NCBI GenBank assembly: GCA_021799085.1
Contig: JAJZBD010000002.1
Location: 1 to 37,354, forward strand
Length of the DNA stretch: 37,354 nt
Direction: 5' to 3'
Source of the DNA: Nanobdellota archaeon
GTDB lineage: Archaea > Nanobdellota > Nanobdellia > Parvarchaeales > Parvarchaeaceae
Part shown: positions 8,861-17,459 of the stretch, piece by piece
Layout: every line of letters begins with the position of its first letter
How positions within the stretch are numbered: position 1 is the stretch's first letter
Notes under the pieces: generated by a model
Databases searched by the model: none
The model's input: only the letters and a program-made list of their open reading frames with translations
Told to the model about the DNA's origin: nothing
Program-made: the position numbers and the translations under genes

Positions 8861-9769
8861 ATGGAAAAGGCCATCTCAGTAAAGAATCTTTACAAGAGGT
8901 TTGGAAAGACAGTTGCATTGGATGATATATCCTTTACTTCAAAGGAAGGTGTTAACATAATTCTTGGTCCGAATGGTGCGGGGAAAAGTACATTTTTGAG
9001 GTGCGTTATAGGGCTTTACAGGCCAAGCAGCGGTTCTGTTCTAGTGTATGGAAAAAGGCCCTATTTTGATGATGAAATCAGAGACAGAATGGCTCTTCTT
9101 TCGGACAATTATGCACTTTATGACTTTTTAACGGTAAAGCAAAACCTCAGGTTCTTGGGTAATCTTTACAAGCTCAGTGACAGTGAAATCTACGAAAAGA
9201 GCAAGAAGATACTGAAAGAGATGGATGCTATAAAGTTTTTCGACAGAAAAGTCGTGGAATTAAGCAGGGGAACCAAGCAGAAGATAGCATTCTGCAGAGC
9301 GATGCTCAATGACCCTGACGTTCTACTGCTTGATGAGCCCACTGCGTTTCTCGATGCCAGTTCCTCCGAATGGATAAGGAGTTTTATCTTGGATTACGGT
9401 AGAAAGAAAAAGACAATACTTTTTGTAACGCAGAAACTAGATGAGGTTTCAAGGTTCAATTCAAGGCTTATCATAATGAGAGAAGGCAAGATCGTAGAAG
9501 ATACTACAACATACAATATATATAATGAAATTATGAAGTCCTCTAGTATTTTAGTAAGATTTGCAAGGCCCGTTGCTGTTTCCATGCTTAAAAAGATAGG
9601 GTATAAATTCGATTCGATGGAAAGCAAAGAGGTGAGCAGCGCAAAGTTTTACATAAACAGCTACAAGGATGTAAATCTTTTGATAAGCAAACTAATAAAG
9701 AACAAGGCCTTTGTGCTTGGCGTAGACTACATAGAACCATTGGTAGAGAGGATATCAAAGGGCGGTTAA
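8861..9769 (+). CDS. ABC transporter ATP-binding protein (ABC-2 type), atypical Q- and H-loops
   Basis: The 302-residue ATPase energises the adjacent permease. It has Walker A GPNGAGKS (36-43), signature LSRGT (134-138) and Walker B VLLLDE (Asp158, Glu159) followed by the D-loop FLDA. Two switch residues differ from the family norm: the H-loop reads FVTQKLDE with Gln191 where His is expected, and the Q-loop region reads LLSDNYALYDFL without the usual Gln. The ~90-residue C-terminal extension after the fold may be a regulatory or dimer domain. The permease follows after one base. Confidence 0.9.
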   Translation: MEKAISVKNLYKRFGKTVALDDISFTSKEGVNIILGPNGAGKSTFLRCVIGLYRPSSGSVLVYGKRPYFDDEIRDRMALLSDNYALYDFLTVKQNLRFLGNLYKLSDSEIYEKSKKILKEMDAIKFFDRKVVELSRGTKQKIAFCRAMLNDPDVLLLDEPTAFLDASSSEWIRSFILDYGRKKKTILFVTQKLDEVSRFNSRLIIMREGKIVEDTTTYNIYNEIMKSSSILVRFARPVAVSMLKKIGYKFDSMESKEVSSAKFYINSYKDVNLLISKLIKNKAFVLGVDYIEPLVERISKGG

Positions 9770-9770
9770 C

Positions 9771-10553
9771 ATGAAACTAAACAAAGTATACCAAGTGACA
9801 TGGAAGGACATAAAGGAAACATTTAGCAGCATATTGATTTTTGGACCAATGTTCGGCATACCATTGGCTTTTGCAATCATTCTTCCTGTTTTATCATTGT
9901 ATATAGCTGTTCATGAGGCACCAAGCATTGCCGCAGCGATAAAAATACCAAACATAAGCGCAGCCTTGCCTGCATTCAAAAGCATAGCATTCATGGATTA
10001 CTTCTCAATAAATATATTGGGGCCAATAACGATGACAATGCCAATAATAACTTCAGCAGTGATAGCAGCAGACAGCTTTGCCGGAGAAAAAGAAAGGAAA
10101 ACAGCGGAATCCCTTCTTTCGACTCCACTAAGTAAGACAGAGCTTTTGCTTGGAAAGATCTTTGCTTCTTTCCTGCCAGCAGTCATAATGGCGGTTATAG
10201 CGTTTGCCCTTTACGGCTCAATTGTGAATTATCTATCTTTCCAGCAATTCCACCTTTTCATCCTTCCGACTCTGCCATGGCTGCTTATGCTAGCAGCAGT
10301 GCCTTTCCTTGCCCTTGCCCCAATATCTATAGTAGTCTTGATATCCTCGCATGTTAAGGGAGTTAAGGAAGCTCAGCAGCTCACTTCTCTTTTAGTGCTT
10401 CCACTGCTAGTTTTGCCGTTTGCTTCCTTATTAGGCTTAGCATCATTATCTGTTTCTTTTATGCTTTACTTAATTCTCTTCTTAGCTATATTTGATTTCG
10501 TCCTTTTCTATGTAAGCCTGGCAGTTTTCCACAGAGAATCACTTATAAGTTGA
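9771..10553 (+). CDS. ABC-2 type transporter permease
   Basis: A 260-residue membrane protein with about six hydrophobic segments. The cytoplasmic segment DSFAGEKERKTAESLLSTPL, followed by SKTELLLGKIFASF, is the ABC-2/NatB-type coupling region. It pairs with the preceding ATPase as an exporter of unknown substrate (ions, drugs or lipids are options). Translation of the two genes is probably coupled. Confidence 0.88.
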   Translation: MKLNKVYQVTWKDIKETFSSILIFGPMFGIPLAFAIILPVLSLYIAVHEAPSIAAAIKIPNISAALPAFKSIAFMDYFSINILGPITMTMPIITSAVIAADSFAGEKERKTAESLLSTPLSKTELLLGKIFASFLPAVIMAVIAFALYGSIVNYLSFQQFHLFILPTLPWLLMLAAVPFLALAPISIVVLISSHVKGVKEAQQLTSLLVLPLLVLPFASLLGLASLSVSFMLYLILFLAIFDFVLFYVSLAVFHRESLIS

Positions 10554-10594
10554 GGTATAGTGCAATTTTAATATTAAAAGAATGTAAATTATTT

Positions 10595-11581
10595 ATGAAG
10601 GCAATATTCACCGATGTAAGCGATTTTGAATATCCCATAATTTCAAGATTTGCAGAAGATAACAAGGATTTAATAGTTGAGATACATAAGGAAAGCGTAG
10701 ATAAACTGCAGGATAAAGACTTTGATGCCGATATTCTCTCAGTTTTCATAAATTCAAAGGTTTCAAGCGAGGTAATATCAAAATTTGCAAAGCTTAGGTT
10801 CATATTTACCCGTTCCACAGGCTTTGACCACATTGATCTAAAGGCATGCAAAGAAAAGGGAATAACGGTGTGCAATGTTCCCGATTATGGAAGTGAGACT
10901 GTTGCGGAATTTACCTTTTTTCTCATACTTTCTTTATTTAGGAAGATAAACTTTTCAAATAACAGTGGTGTAAAATTTTCAAGGGGAAAAGAGCTTTACG
11001 GCAAAACTATAGGCATAATCGGGGCAGGCAAGATAGGGAGCAATGTAGGAAGGATAGCAAAGTCGTTTGAAATGAACACTATATATTATAACAGAAGTAA
11101 AAGTGACTACCTCGAAGGTCTAGGTGCCAAAAAAGTAGAGCTTGATGATTTGCTGAAAAATTCGGATGTAGTTACTGTACATGTTCCGTTAAATGAAGGA
11201 ACTTTCCACCTAATAAACAAAGAAAACATAAAATTGATGAAAAAAGATGCAGTTATAATTAATACTGCGAGAGGAGCAATCCTAGATACAGATGCAGTTA
11301 TAGATGCATTGGACTCAAAAAGAATAGGGGGAGTGGCTCTTGATGTAATTGAAGGTGAGGAATTTTCAGGCAGGGAAATGGAAATCATAAGAAAGAAGGA
11401 AAACTACGATGTGCTTAAAAACGTGCTGGAAAGAAGCATGCTTAGAAACTTTGAAAATGCTATACTTACACCGCATATAGCATACGATACTGAAGAAGCA
11501 CTATCAAGGATAGTTATATCCACATGCAGTAACATATTAAAAGCATATAATGGGTTAGATGTCAGTGACATTGTTGCATAA
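10595..11581 (+). CDS. D-isomer-specific 2-hydroxyacid dehydrogenase
   Basis: NAD-dependent oxidoreductase converting a 2-keto acid to a D-2-hydroxyacid; D-lactate dehydrogenase-like activity is one option. The 328-residue protein has the Rossmann motif GIIGAGKIGSNVG, the catalytic Arg in INTARGAILD, the Glu-containing ALDVIEGEE and the catalytic His in LTPHIAYDT. The loop between Glu and His is rich in Arg and Lys. The ATG at 10595 gives the normal N terminus (MKAIFTDVS); the longer frame from 10550 overlaps the permease stop. A TATA-like TTTTAATATTAAAAG lies about 25 bases upstream. Confidence 0.88.
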   Translation: MKAIFTDVSDFEYPIISRFAEDNKDLIVEIHKESVDKLQDKDFDADILSVFINSKVSSEVISKFAKLRFIFTRSTGFDHIDLKACKEKGITVCNVPDYGSETVAEFTFFLILSLFRKINFSNNSGVKFSRGKELYGKTIGIIGAGKIGSNVGRIAKSFEMNTIYYNRSKSDYLEGLGAKKVELDDLLKNSDVVTVHVPLNEGTFHLINKENIKLMKKDAVIINTARGAILDTDAVIDALDSKRIGGVALDVIEGEEFSGREMEIIRKKENYDVLKNVLERSMLRNFENAILTPHIAYDTEEALSRIVISTCSNILKAYNGLDVSDIVA

Positions 11582-11582
11582 A

Positions 11583-12755
11583 ATGGAAAAATGGTTTGTA
11601 AATAAAAACGTGCTTTACCTTTCCCTTTCGGCTTTCTTTGCCGATGCGGGTTATCAGGCAGTAATAGCTCTATTTCCTGTTTTCTTAGTGATTTTCTTGA
11701 AGGCTCCTGTTTATTATTTGGGCGTAATCTACGCTTTACAGTATGGAATAGGCGCAATATTTGCCTATATTGGTGGCGTGCTTGCAGATAGATACAGCAA
11801 GAAGAAAGTAGCTATAATAGGAAATTCATTGATTCCTATACTGTCATTTCTGGGTGTAGCAGCAAGCCTGCTGTTATCTCCTTTGCTTTTCCTTATAGGT
11901 TGGTGGGCTAGGGATTCAAGAAGCCCAGCAAGAAGGGCACTGGTCTCTTTAGCATCAGATGAAAAGCACAGGAAAAGGGCCTTTGGAGTTTTGCATGCCT
12001 TGGATTTGGGTGGTGGGGCAGTTGGCATAATCTATCTTATAATGCTTCTTTACTTCGGTGTGGCATACAGTATATTGTTTTTGGTAACGATTATTCCATT
12101 GGTTATATCAACGCTTTTTATAGTAAAATCGAACGTTAAAGAAAGCTTAAAAGCAGTTTCAAATAAGCTGGTAAGCAGCAGGAAAAAGGCCATAAACAAG
12201 CAAACAATGCTCGGCGTATTTATTGCAACCTCTTTGTTTGGTTTCAGTTACTATAGTTTGGGTTATCCTATTCTAACAATTGCGCAGAGCTCAACTGACA
12301 TACTGGGCGTTTTTTCATACCTTGTATTCCTTTTGATATCCGCATTTGCCGGCTATTACCTTGGAAGCAGGGCAGGTAAACTGAAGATAGTAAGCTCGCT
12401 TTCTATTCTTGGATACGCGCTTGCAGGTATAGGCTCATTGCTGATAGGTGTTTTCTACATTTTCAGCTTAAACATAGTTATAGCATATCTAGGAGTAATG
12501 GTTCTGGGATTTGCAGTCGGAGCGATAGAAACATTTGAACCGACTATAATATCATTCACCTCCGCAAAGGAAAAAAGTGCAAAAAGCTTCGGCTACCTCT
12601 CATCATCAAGAAGCATAGGTCTGTTTACCGGTAATCTTCTAATGGGTATTCTCTATTTCTTCAGCCCATTCTATTCATATGTTTATGCATTTGCAGTTTC
12701 AATGGCAGCTGCATTGATAGTCTATGTATTTGGAAGAAAACTGGCTTTAAATTAA
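11583..12755 (+). CDS. Major facilitator superfamily transporter
   Basis: A 390-residue polytopic protein with about 11-12 hydrophobic segments in two halves. The loop-2/3 motif GGVLADRYSKKK and the later GWWARDSRSPARRALVS are typical of MFS permeases of the drug/unknown-solute type. The ATG at 11583, one base after the preceding stop, gives a short cytoplasmic N terminus; an in-frame ATG 24 bases upstream would overlap the dehydrogenase. Substrate unknown. Confidence 0.85.
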   Translation: MEKWFVNKNVLYLSLSAFFADAGYQAVIALFPVFLVIFLKAPVYYLGVIYALQYGIGAIFAYIGGVLADRYSKKKVAIIGNSLIPILSFLGVAASLLLSPLLFLIGWWARDSRSPARRALVSLASDEKHRKRAFGVLHALDLGGGAVGIIYLIMLLYFGVAYSILFLVTIIPLVISTLFIVKSNVKESLKAVSNKLVSSRKKAINKQTMLGVFIATSLFGFSYYSLGYPILTIAQSSTDILGVFSYLVFLLISAFAGYYLGSRAGKLKIVSSLSILGYALAGIGSLLIGVFYIFSLNIVIAYLGVMVLGFAVGAIETFEPTIISFTSAKEKSAKSFGYLSSSRSIGLFTGNLLMGILYFFSPFYSYVYAFAVSMAAALIVYVFGRKLALN

Positions 12756-12791
12756 AATAAGACTTAAATTTAACTGTTACATTAATAACAC

Positions 12792-13760
12792 GTGGCCAAT
12801 CTTATATTTTGGGGCGCTTTGGGCATAATTATAATAATAATTCTTTACTACTTTGATTTTCCTTGGATTGTAGGAACCTATATAGTCTCATATTCCTCTG
12901 TAAACAATTTCTGTCCATCAATTTCCAGAGGCATACCTGTTGGGATAGCAAGCTACGGTCCTTTCTCTACATTTTCACAGGTAACTGGGTATGCAAATAT
13001 TTCAAGCATAAGTGTAAGCGGCGCAAGTTTGCAGCTTAACAATGCATTGCAGGTAGATTTTTATGGGGGACAGCAGATAAACTACTGGGTACAGAACGTT
13101 TTGGTTATAAGCCCAAAGGGATACTACTTCGTTGATAATGTGTGGAGCCTTTTTCCGGTTCAAGAGGGTGTGTTACCCCAAAGCATAGTCGGCAATGGGG
13201 GAGTTTCCACCTATAATAGCTTGTATTACTATGTGTTTTCAACCAATAGAATAACTTCTTCGGAAACACCTATACGAGTAGCTTTGATGGTAAATACCTC
13301 CCTAAATGGCCAACAAGATCCTGTGATATATTTTAGTTATGCAGTTTTAAATTCACAGAATCAAGTAATAGAAAAACATACTTATGACAAGGTTACTATA
13401 AAAGCCCCTGCTGTTATGTCCTATTTTATAAGGACACCTAACAAAGGGCCACCATTTGAGGAATATGCCAGTCAGGATTACTACCTCTACTTCGATTCCG
13501 AGCTTGTTTTTGGAGGACCTGGAGATGGCAGCTCGGCTACCTTTAATTCATTAAATGCCAGCTTGCTGCTTGCCGGTGGATCAGGAAACAAGTTGAATGC
13601 CTTCTCTTCGCTGTGTACTTATGGCTGGAATACTGCCGAAAGTTCAACCAATTTGCACGTTAGCCTTTTTAATGGGATCCCTACAGTCTATGTGGGAAGC
13701 ATAAATAAGAGCTTATTGACAACAAATCTGCAGAAGCAGGTAACGAATGTTTTTAGCTGA
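12792..13760 (+). CDS. Thermopsin-like (peptidase family A5) secreted or membrane-anchored protein
   Basis: A 322-residue protein with one N-terminal hydrophobic helix (about 3-20) and a Ser/Asn/Tyr-rich outer domain. Family-like segments are PVGIASYG, TGYANISSISV, ASLQLNNALQV, NYWVQNVLVI and YYFVDNVWSLF, which match thermopsin, an acid protease of acidophilic archaea. The catalytic residues of this family are not well defined, so activity is inferred. It would act outside the cell or in the envelope. The start is a GTG; a TATA-like TTAAATTT about 25 bases upstream suggests a leaderless mRNA. Confidence 0.75.
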   Translation: MANLIFWGALGIIIIIILYYFDFPWIVGTYIVSYSSVNNFCPSISRGIPVGIASYGPFSTFSQVTGYANISSISVSGASLQLNNALQVDFYGGQQINYWVQNVLVISPKGYYFVDNVWSLFPVQEGVLPQSIVGNGGVSTYNSLYYYVFSTNRITSSETPIRVALMVNTSLNGQQDPVIYFSYAVLNSQNQVIEKHTYDKVTIKAPAVMSYFIRTPNKGPPFEEYASQDYYLYFDSELVFGGPGDGSSATFNSLNASLLLAGGSGNKLNAFSSLCTYGWNTAESSTNLHVSLFNGIPTVYVGSINKSLLTTNLQKQVTNVFS

Positions 13761-13799
13761 ATAATCAGAAAACTGTACATAAATATGAGCGGATAATAC

Positions 13800-13901
13800 T
13801 TATTGTCCTGATAAAAGTTCAGCCGCAGAATCGAAGTCACTCATCTTCAATGGCATTACAGTGAAAGAAGCTCGCTTATCATTTTTGGTATATGGAATCA
13901 A
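13800..13901 (-). CDS. Possible small ORF or gene remnant, 33 codons
   Basis: Downstream of the coiled-coil gene on the same strand, a frame runs from TTG at 13901 to a TAA at 13800. Its composition (MPLKMSDFDSAAELLSGQ at the C-terminal half) looks protein-like. There is no ATG except internally and no clear ribosome site. It could be a tiny protein, a decayed gene end, or chance. Confidence 0.22.
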   Translation of the reverse strand: MIPYTKNDKRASFTVMPLKMSDFDSAAELLSGQ

Positions 13902-13914
13902 CTGTTAAAATAGC

Positions 13915-14271
13915 TTATTTTTTCTTCTTAACAGCTTTCTTTTTTGATTTATTTGCTTTTTTCTTTGTTGATTTTGCAGTACCGGGTGGCTCCTGCTCTT
14001 TTGCAAGATTCATAAGATTGTTTATGGAACTAAACAAAACATCTAAGTTCTTTCTTATTTTATCATTCATTGAATCAATTGCTTCATGTGCGGCCATTGA
14101 CATGTCTTCATGCTCCTGTCTTGAAATCTCACCGTGATTGTACCTTAAATTATAATCCTTAAGCTTGGCCATTTCATTTTCTATTTCATCTTCCAAGGCC
14201 TTTACGGCGACCGCCGACTCTCTAGCTTGCACCAAATCAGCGTTTACTTCATGCAATTCAATCTTTTTCAT
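13915..14271 (-). CDS. Hypothetical coiled-coil protein with Lys-rich tail
   Basis: A 118-residue protein, not assigned to a family. Residues 1-90 are mostly helical and charged with Met/Ala heptad-like spacing, suggesting a coiled coil. The last ~25 residues are almost only Lys, Ala, Ser and Thr (KKKANKSKKKAVKKKK), like DNA- or RNA-binding tails of nucleoid proteins. Binding to nucleic acid is an inference from charge alone. Confidence 0.65.
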   Translation of the reverse strand: MKKIELHEVNADLVQARESAVAVKALEDEIENEMAKLKDYNLRYNHGEISRQEHEDMSMAAHEAIDSMNDKIRKNLDVLFSSINNLMNLAKEQEPPGTAKSTKKKANKSKKKAVKKKK

Positions 14272-14421
14272 ATTAAATGTATCAGATTTATACTTAAATA
14301 GCTTTTGTTTTGCTTAGATGGCAGATATCCGCATCTTAGCTTTTAGATAAGAATTAGGTTTACAGTTAAAAAGAGGTTTTATAGCAAATAAAATTATAAG
14401 CCCACATTAATTAATGATATT

Positions 14422-15072
14422 ATGTTTGAGGTAGAAGCAAGAGGAGAATTAACCGTTAGCACCGATGAAATTATCAAAAGGTTTAGAAAATTAAATGCCA
14501 ACTTCCTTGGGAAAACAAGGAGGTTTTCATTAATTTATCTTAGAAATAAAAGCGCAGACAAAAATGATCCAATTGATCTTCGTATAAGAGTTACAAACGG
14601 CGAATCAGAGATAGTACTGAAATACGGAAAATGGGGAGCGTTTGACAATAGAGAAGAAGTAGCCGTTCCTATAGATACTAAGGATTTTTCGGATACCGTA
14701 GAAATGCTAAAGCTGCTTGGTTGGGCACATGGGATAATAAACGTTAATGATAGATATAAATTCAGATATAAAGGGATAGAATTTGTGTTTGTAGACAATG
14801 GAATTGCAACCTATTTTGAGGCCGAGAGGCTTATAAAAAGCAGAAGCAAAATAGAAAAGGAACGCAATTATATAACAAGAATATGCAATGAACTGGGTAT
14901 GAAGCCTTTCAATGATGATGAATTTTACAGCCTTATAGATAAAATAAACGGTGCTGCAGATAGACAGTTCAATTTAGACAACGAAAAATTCAAGGATATA
15001 CAGAATAAGTTCAAGCAATATTTTTATGCTTCTAAGGGGAAAAAAGAAACAAAGGTAAAAATCACTAGCTAA
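14422..15072 (+). CDS. CYTH domain protein (triphosphate tunnel metalloenzyme-like)
   Basis: A 216-residue protein. It starts with FEVEAR, a variant of the ExExK signature of the CYTH fold (class IV adenylate cyclases, thiamine triphosphatases, other triphosphatases). Alternating charged strands follow: LRIRV, EIVLKYGKW, REEVAVPI, and YFEAERL later. These acidic and basic pairs line the triphosphate tunnel in the family. The C-terminal ~70 residues are helical and charged. The exact reaction is unknown. The nucleotidyltransferase-like gene starts one base after its stop, so the two form a pair. Confidence 0.7.
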   Translation: MFEVEARGELTVSTDEIIKRFRKLNANFLGKTRRFSLIYLRNKSADKNDPIDLRIRVTNGESEIVLKYGKWGAFDNREEVAVPIDTKDFSDTVEMLKLLGWAHGIINVNDRYKFRYKGIEFVFVDNGIATYFEAERLIKSRSKIEKERNYITRICNELGMKPFNDDEFYSLIDKINGAADRQFNLDNEKFKDIQNKFKQYFYASKGKKETKVKITS

Positions 15073-15073
15073 T

Positions 15074-15937
15074 ATGAAAGTTTATAAAGGAGTAAGTTGG
15101 ATAGCAGATAAGTTAAGTGTAGCTCCTTCTGAAAAAGATGCAAAATGGATGCATCACAGAAAAGAGGAGGTCTGGCTTTCTTCTGTTTTTAGGAAACGCT
15201 ACCCGTTATCTACTAAAGCTATTTTTAAAGGAAAAAGAGACATTAAAGTCAAGAACAACAAAAATGTGATAATTGCTACACATCCAAGACCATATGAACA
15301 ATGGATATATGACTGTTTAAAAGTCGACATAGCTATTGTATGTAGACGAAATGAAATAAAGGCAGCTGAGAAAAGATTTCAATCAGAAAAATCGGCCGCA
15401 TTAAAAAGAAAGTCTAACTTGAGTAAGATGCTTAGCCTTTTTTCTCCATCTCTTGCAATTATGCATAAAAAAGGAATCATAGACGTAGTGATAGGCCGCG
15501 GATCTTATTTTGATGTTAATGGATACCCTTCTGAGAAAGACGATATAGATCTTATACTTTTGAAGGAAGAAAAGCCAAACTATGCTGGCTCATACAAAAT
15601 TATTAATGAAAAAATTACGGAATTTATTTCCGATTCTAAGGGCGATTTTGGGGTAAACCTTATAAGTTTCGATGAAAAGACAATAAAGAAACCATTAAAT
15701 AAACACGCGCCAACGTTCAGTTTGATATTGATTATGAAAGGTTATAACGGGTTAGGTACCCTTTATGAAAGATATGTGCTTGAAAAGGGCGTTCCAGTAA
15801 AAATTCCCGGATTAAAGGTTAATGATGCCAAAAGAATAACAAGAAAATTTGCCTCAAATCTTAATAAGGACACAAGAGAAATGCAATTAAGAGAGAATAA
15901 GCTTACTGTTTTTCCTAAAAATACAAATAATAGTTAA
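15074..15937 (+). CDS. Nucleotidyltransferase-fold protein
   Basis: A 287-residue protein. Residues 140-162 fit the polymerase-beta-type motif: GRGS (Gly143-Ser144), then about 12 residues, then DDIDLIL with Asp157 and Asp159. The third acid expected on a later strand is not obvious (GVNLISF has Asn), so activity may be altered. The N-terminal ~135 residues are basic and unassigned. A possible role is nucleotide transfer to RNA, protein or a small molecule. It is co-directional with the CYTH gene, one base apart. Confidence 0.5.
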   Translation: MKVYKGVSWIADKLSVAPSEKDAKWMHHRKEEVWLSSVFRKRYPLSTKAIFKGKRDIKVKNNKNVIIATHPRPYEQWIYDCLKVDIAIVCRRNEIKAAEKRFQSEKSAALKRKSNLSKMLSLFSPSLAIMHKKGIIDVVIGRGSYFDVNGYPSEKDDIDLILLKEEKPNYAGSYKIINEKITEFISDSKGDFGVNLISFDEKTIKKPLNKHAPTFSLILIMKGYNGLGTLYERYVLEKGVPVKIPGLKVNDAKRITRKFASNLNKDTREMQLRENKLTVFPKNTNNS

Positions 15938-15963
15938 TTGTCATTATAAATAGAAATTTTATG

Positions 15964-16491
15964 TCATAGCCTTAAAATCATTTTGACTTCCTTTTTGTTC
16001 TTATTTGTTACCTTAAAACCAGCATTTTTATACATTCGAAGACTTCTTTTGTTATAAGTGGCTATTCCAGAAACCTTTAGTTCCTTCCAATGATAGTGTT
16101 TTGCTTTCTTCATTAAAAGTCTCAATGCCTGGGATCCGATTCCTTTGCCCCAATATTCTGGGATTCCTATTGTTATGGGCGTACTTGTTCTCGTGAAGCT
16201 CGCATCTCCTATGGAAAGCCATTTGTTACCTGATAATATCTCTATTATATACATGTGCCCGTTTTTTGTTATGGAATCGTGCATTTTTTCTATTACCTTT
16301 TGATGGCCGTCTTTTGTTATTGAATTATACATTTTTGTTATAATCTTTTCATTGTAAGGAGTAGTATGCCCTTCAGAGTAATAAAGGACCTTTTTGTTGC
16401 TATACCATTTAAGCATTTTAGACATATCCCTTTTAAGATTTATAGGCCTAAGTTTTACATTATATCTGTAAATGTTCTTTTTGCTGGTCAT
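15964..16491 (-). CDS. GNAT family N-acetyltransferase with internal duplication
   Basis: A 175-residue acetyl-CoA-dependent transferase. The acetyl-CoA loop is YWGKGIGSQALR, followed by KELKVSGIATYNKRSLRMYKNAGFKV, the typical GNAT C-terminal strands of the RimJ/RimL type. Substrate unknown. Residues 53-68 and 69-84 are a tandem 16-residue duplication (SITKDGH and SITKNGH cores). On the minus strand a TATAAATATT-like stretch lies shortly upstream of the ATG. Confidence 0.8.
   Translation of the reverse strand: MTSKKNIYRYNVKLRPINLKRDMSKMLKWYSNKKVLYYSEGHTTPYNEKIITKMYNSITKDGHQKVIEKMHDSITKNGHMYIIEILSGNKWLSIGDASFTRTSTPITIGIPEYWGKGIGSQALRLLMKKAKHYHWKELKVSGIATYNKRSLRMYKNAGFKVTNKNKKEVKMILRL
16240..16335 (-). 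repeat. Tandem 48-base duplication inside the GNAT gene
   Basis: Two adjacent 48-base units (16288-16335 and 16240-16287 on the minus strand) encode KMYNSITKDGHQKVIE and KMHDSITKNGHMYIIE. Nine of sixteen residues are identical. The unit is an exact multiple of three, so the reading frame is kept. Confidence 0.75.
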
Positions 16492-16628
16492 AATATTTAT
16501 AAAATTAATAGTATTATTGCTATAAAAAAGAGTAAATATCGAATTAAAGGCAATGCTAAACTAAGGGAATTTTTCTGCATATTTAATTTTTTATAAATAC
16601 TTATAAATTTGTGTTGTATACTTTATTT

Positions 16629-17243
16629 ATGAAATTTTATCTTTCATCATCATATTGGGTTGGAGATTCCGTTGTAAAAATTCGTAAGATAGCACCTAAA
16701 AACAAAAAGACTGGGTTAATACTAAATGCGCTAGACCATACAAGCGTAGATGAAGAAAAAGTAGAACAAAAAATTAAAACATTAAAATTGGAGGGACTTC
16801 AACCGGAAATTCTAGACCTTAAAATGTATTTTGGTAAACAAAAAGAATTAGAAAAGCGGCTCTCTAAATTAGGTGTAGTTTGGGTGAACGGCGGTAATGT
16901 ATTTGTATTGAGACAAGCAATGAGACTTAGCGGTTTCGACAAAATTTTCAATACTTTGCTTAAAAGAAAGGATTTTTTATATGGGGGATATAGCGCAGGA
17001 ATCTGCGTTTTAGCAAAGGATATGCATGGCTTGGAAGTAATGGATGATCCAACGCAAAGGCCATATGGCAAGAAATATAAGGTAATTTGGGAAGGCTTAG
17101 GTTTTCTTGATTATATGATTCTACCGCATTATAAATCGGAACACCCAGAAAGTAAACTTGCTACTAAAGCAGTCCAGTATTTTATAGACCATAAGTTGCT
17201 ATTTAAAGCACTAAAAGACGGGGAAGTAATTATCATCGACTGA
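16629..17243 (+). CDS. Peptidase family S51 protein (dipeptidase E-like)
   Basis: A 204-residue protein related to aspartyl dipeptidase and cyanophycinase. The nucleophile elbow is GGYSAG with Ser122. VVWVNGGNVFVLRQAM (the conserved GGN/FxL region) precedes it, and LPHYKSEHPES supplies the expected histidine (His167). Family members cleave Asp-X dipeptides or related bonds. The ATG at 16629 gives the normal N terminus (MKFYLSSSY); the frame extends six codons upstream without support. An AT-rich promoter-like region lies upstream. Confidence 0.82.
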   Translation: MKFYLSSSYWVGDSVVKIRKIAPKNKKTGLILNALDHTSVDEEKVEQKIKTLKLEGLQPEILDLKMYFGKQKELEKRLSKLGVVWVNGGNVFVLRQAMRLSGFDKIFNTLLKRKDFLYGGYSAGICVLAKDMHGLEVMDDPTQRPYGKKYKVIWEGLGFLDYMILPHYKSEHPESKLATKAVQYFIDHKLLFKALKDGEVIIID

Positions 17244-17347
17244 AAATCAGCATCAGTGAAGAGGCATATTATAAACATATTAAGCTTAATTATGTAGATT
17301 ATCAATAAATTTCTTGGTGTTCTAAAAAAGCAGAAGAATATTAAACT

Positions 17348-17422
17348 TGGGCCCGAAGGGATTTGAACCCCCAACCATCAGATTAGAAGTCTGCCGCTCT
17401 GTCCAAGTTGAGCTACGGGCCC
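17348..17422 (-). tRNA. tRNA-Arg (anticodon UCU)
   Basis: The minus strand folds as a 75-base cloverleaf: acceptor GGGCCCG with CGGGCCC, D stem GCTC/GAGC, anticodon loop CTTCTAA (anticodon TCT at 17385-17387), T loop TTCAAAT. There is a G-A mismatch at the top of the anticodon stem (27-43) and two G-T pairs in the T stem. The discriminator is A and no CCA is encoded. No intron. Confidence 0.95.
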
Positions 17423-17459
17423 TTTAACAAAAGATATGGCTAGTATATATTAAAAGGTT

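Noticed and set aside
13803..13870. Possible C/D-box RNA on the minus strand (GATGAGTGA ... CTGA)
   Set aside because: The C box does not match RTGATGA and no D'/C' pair or terminal stem is present; the stretch reads better as a short frame.
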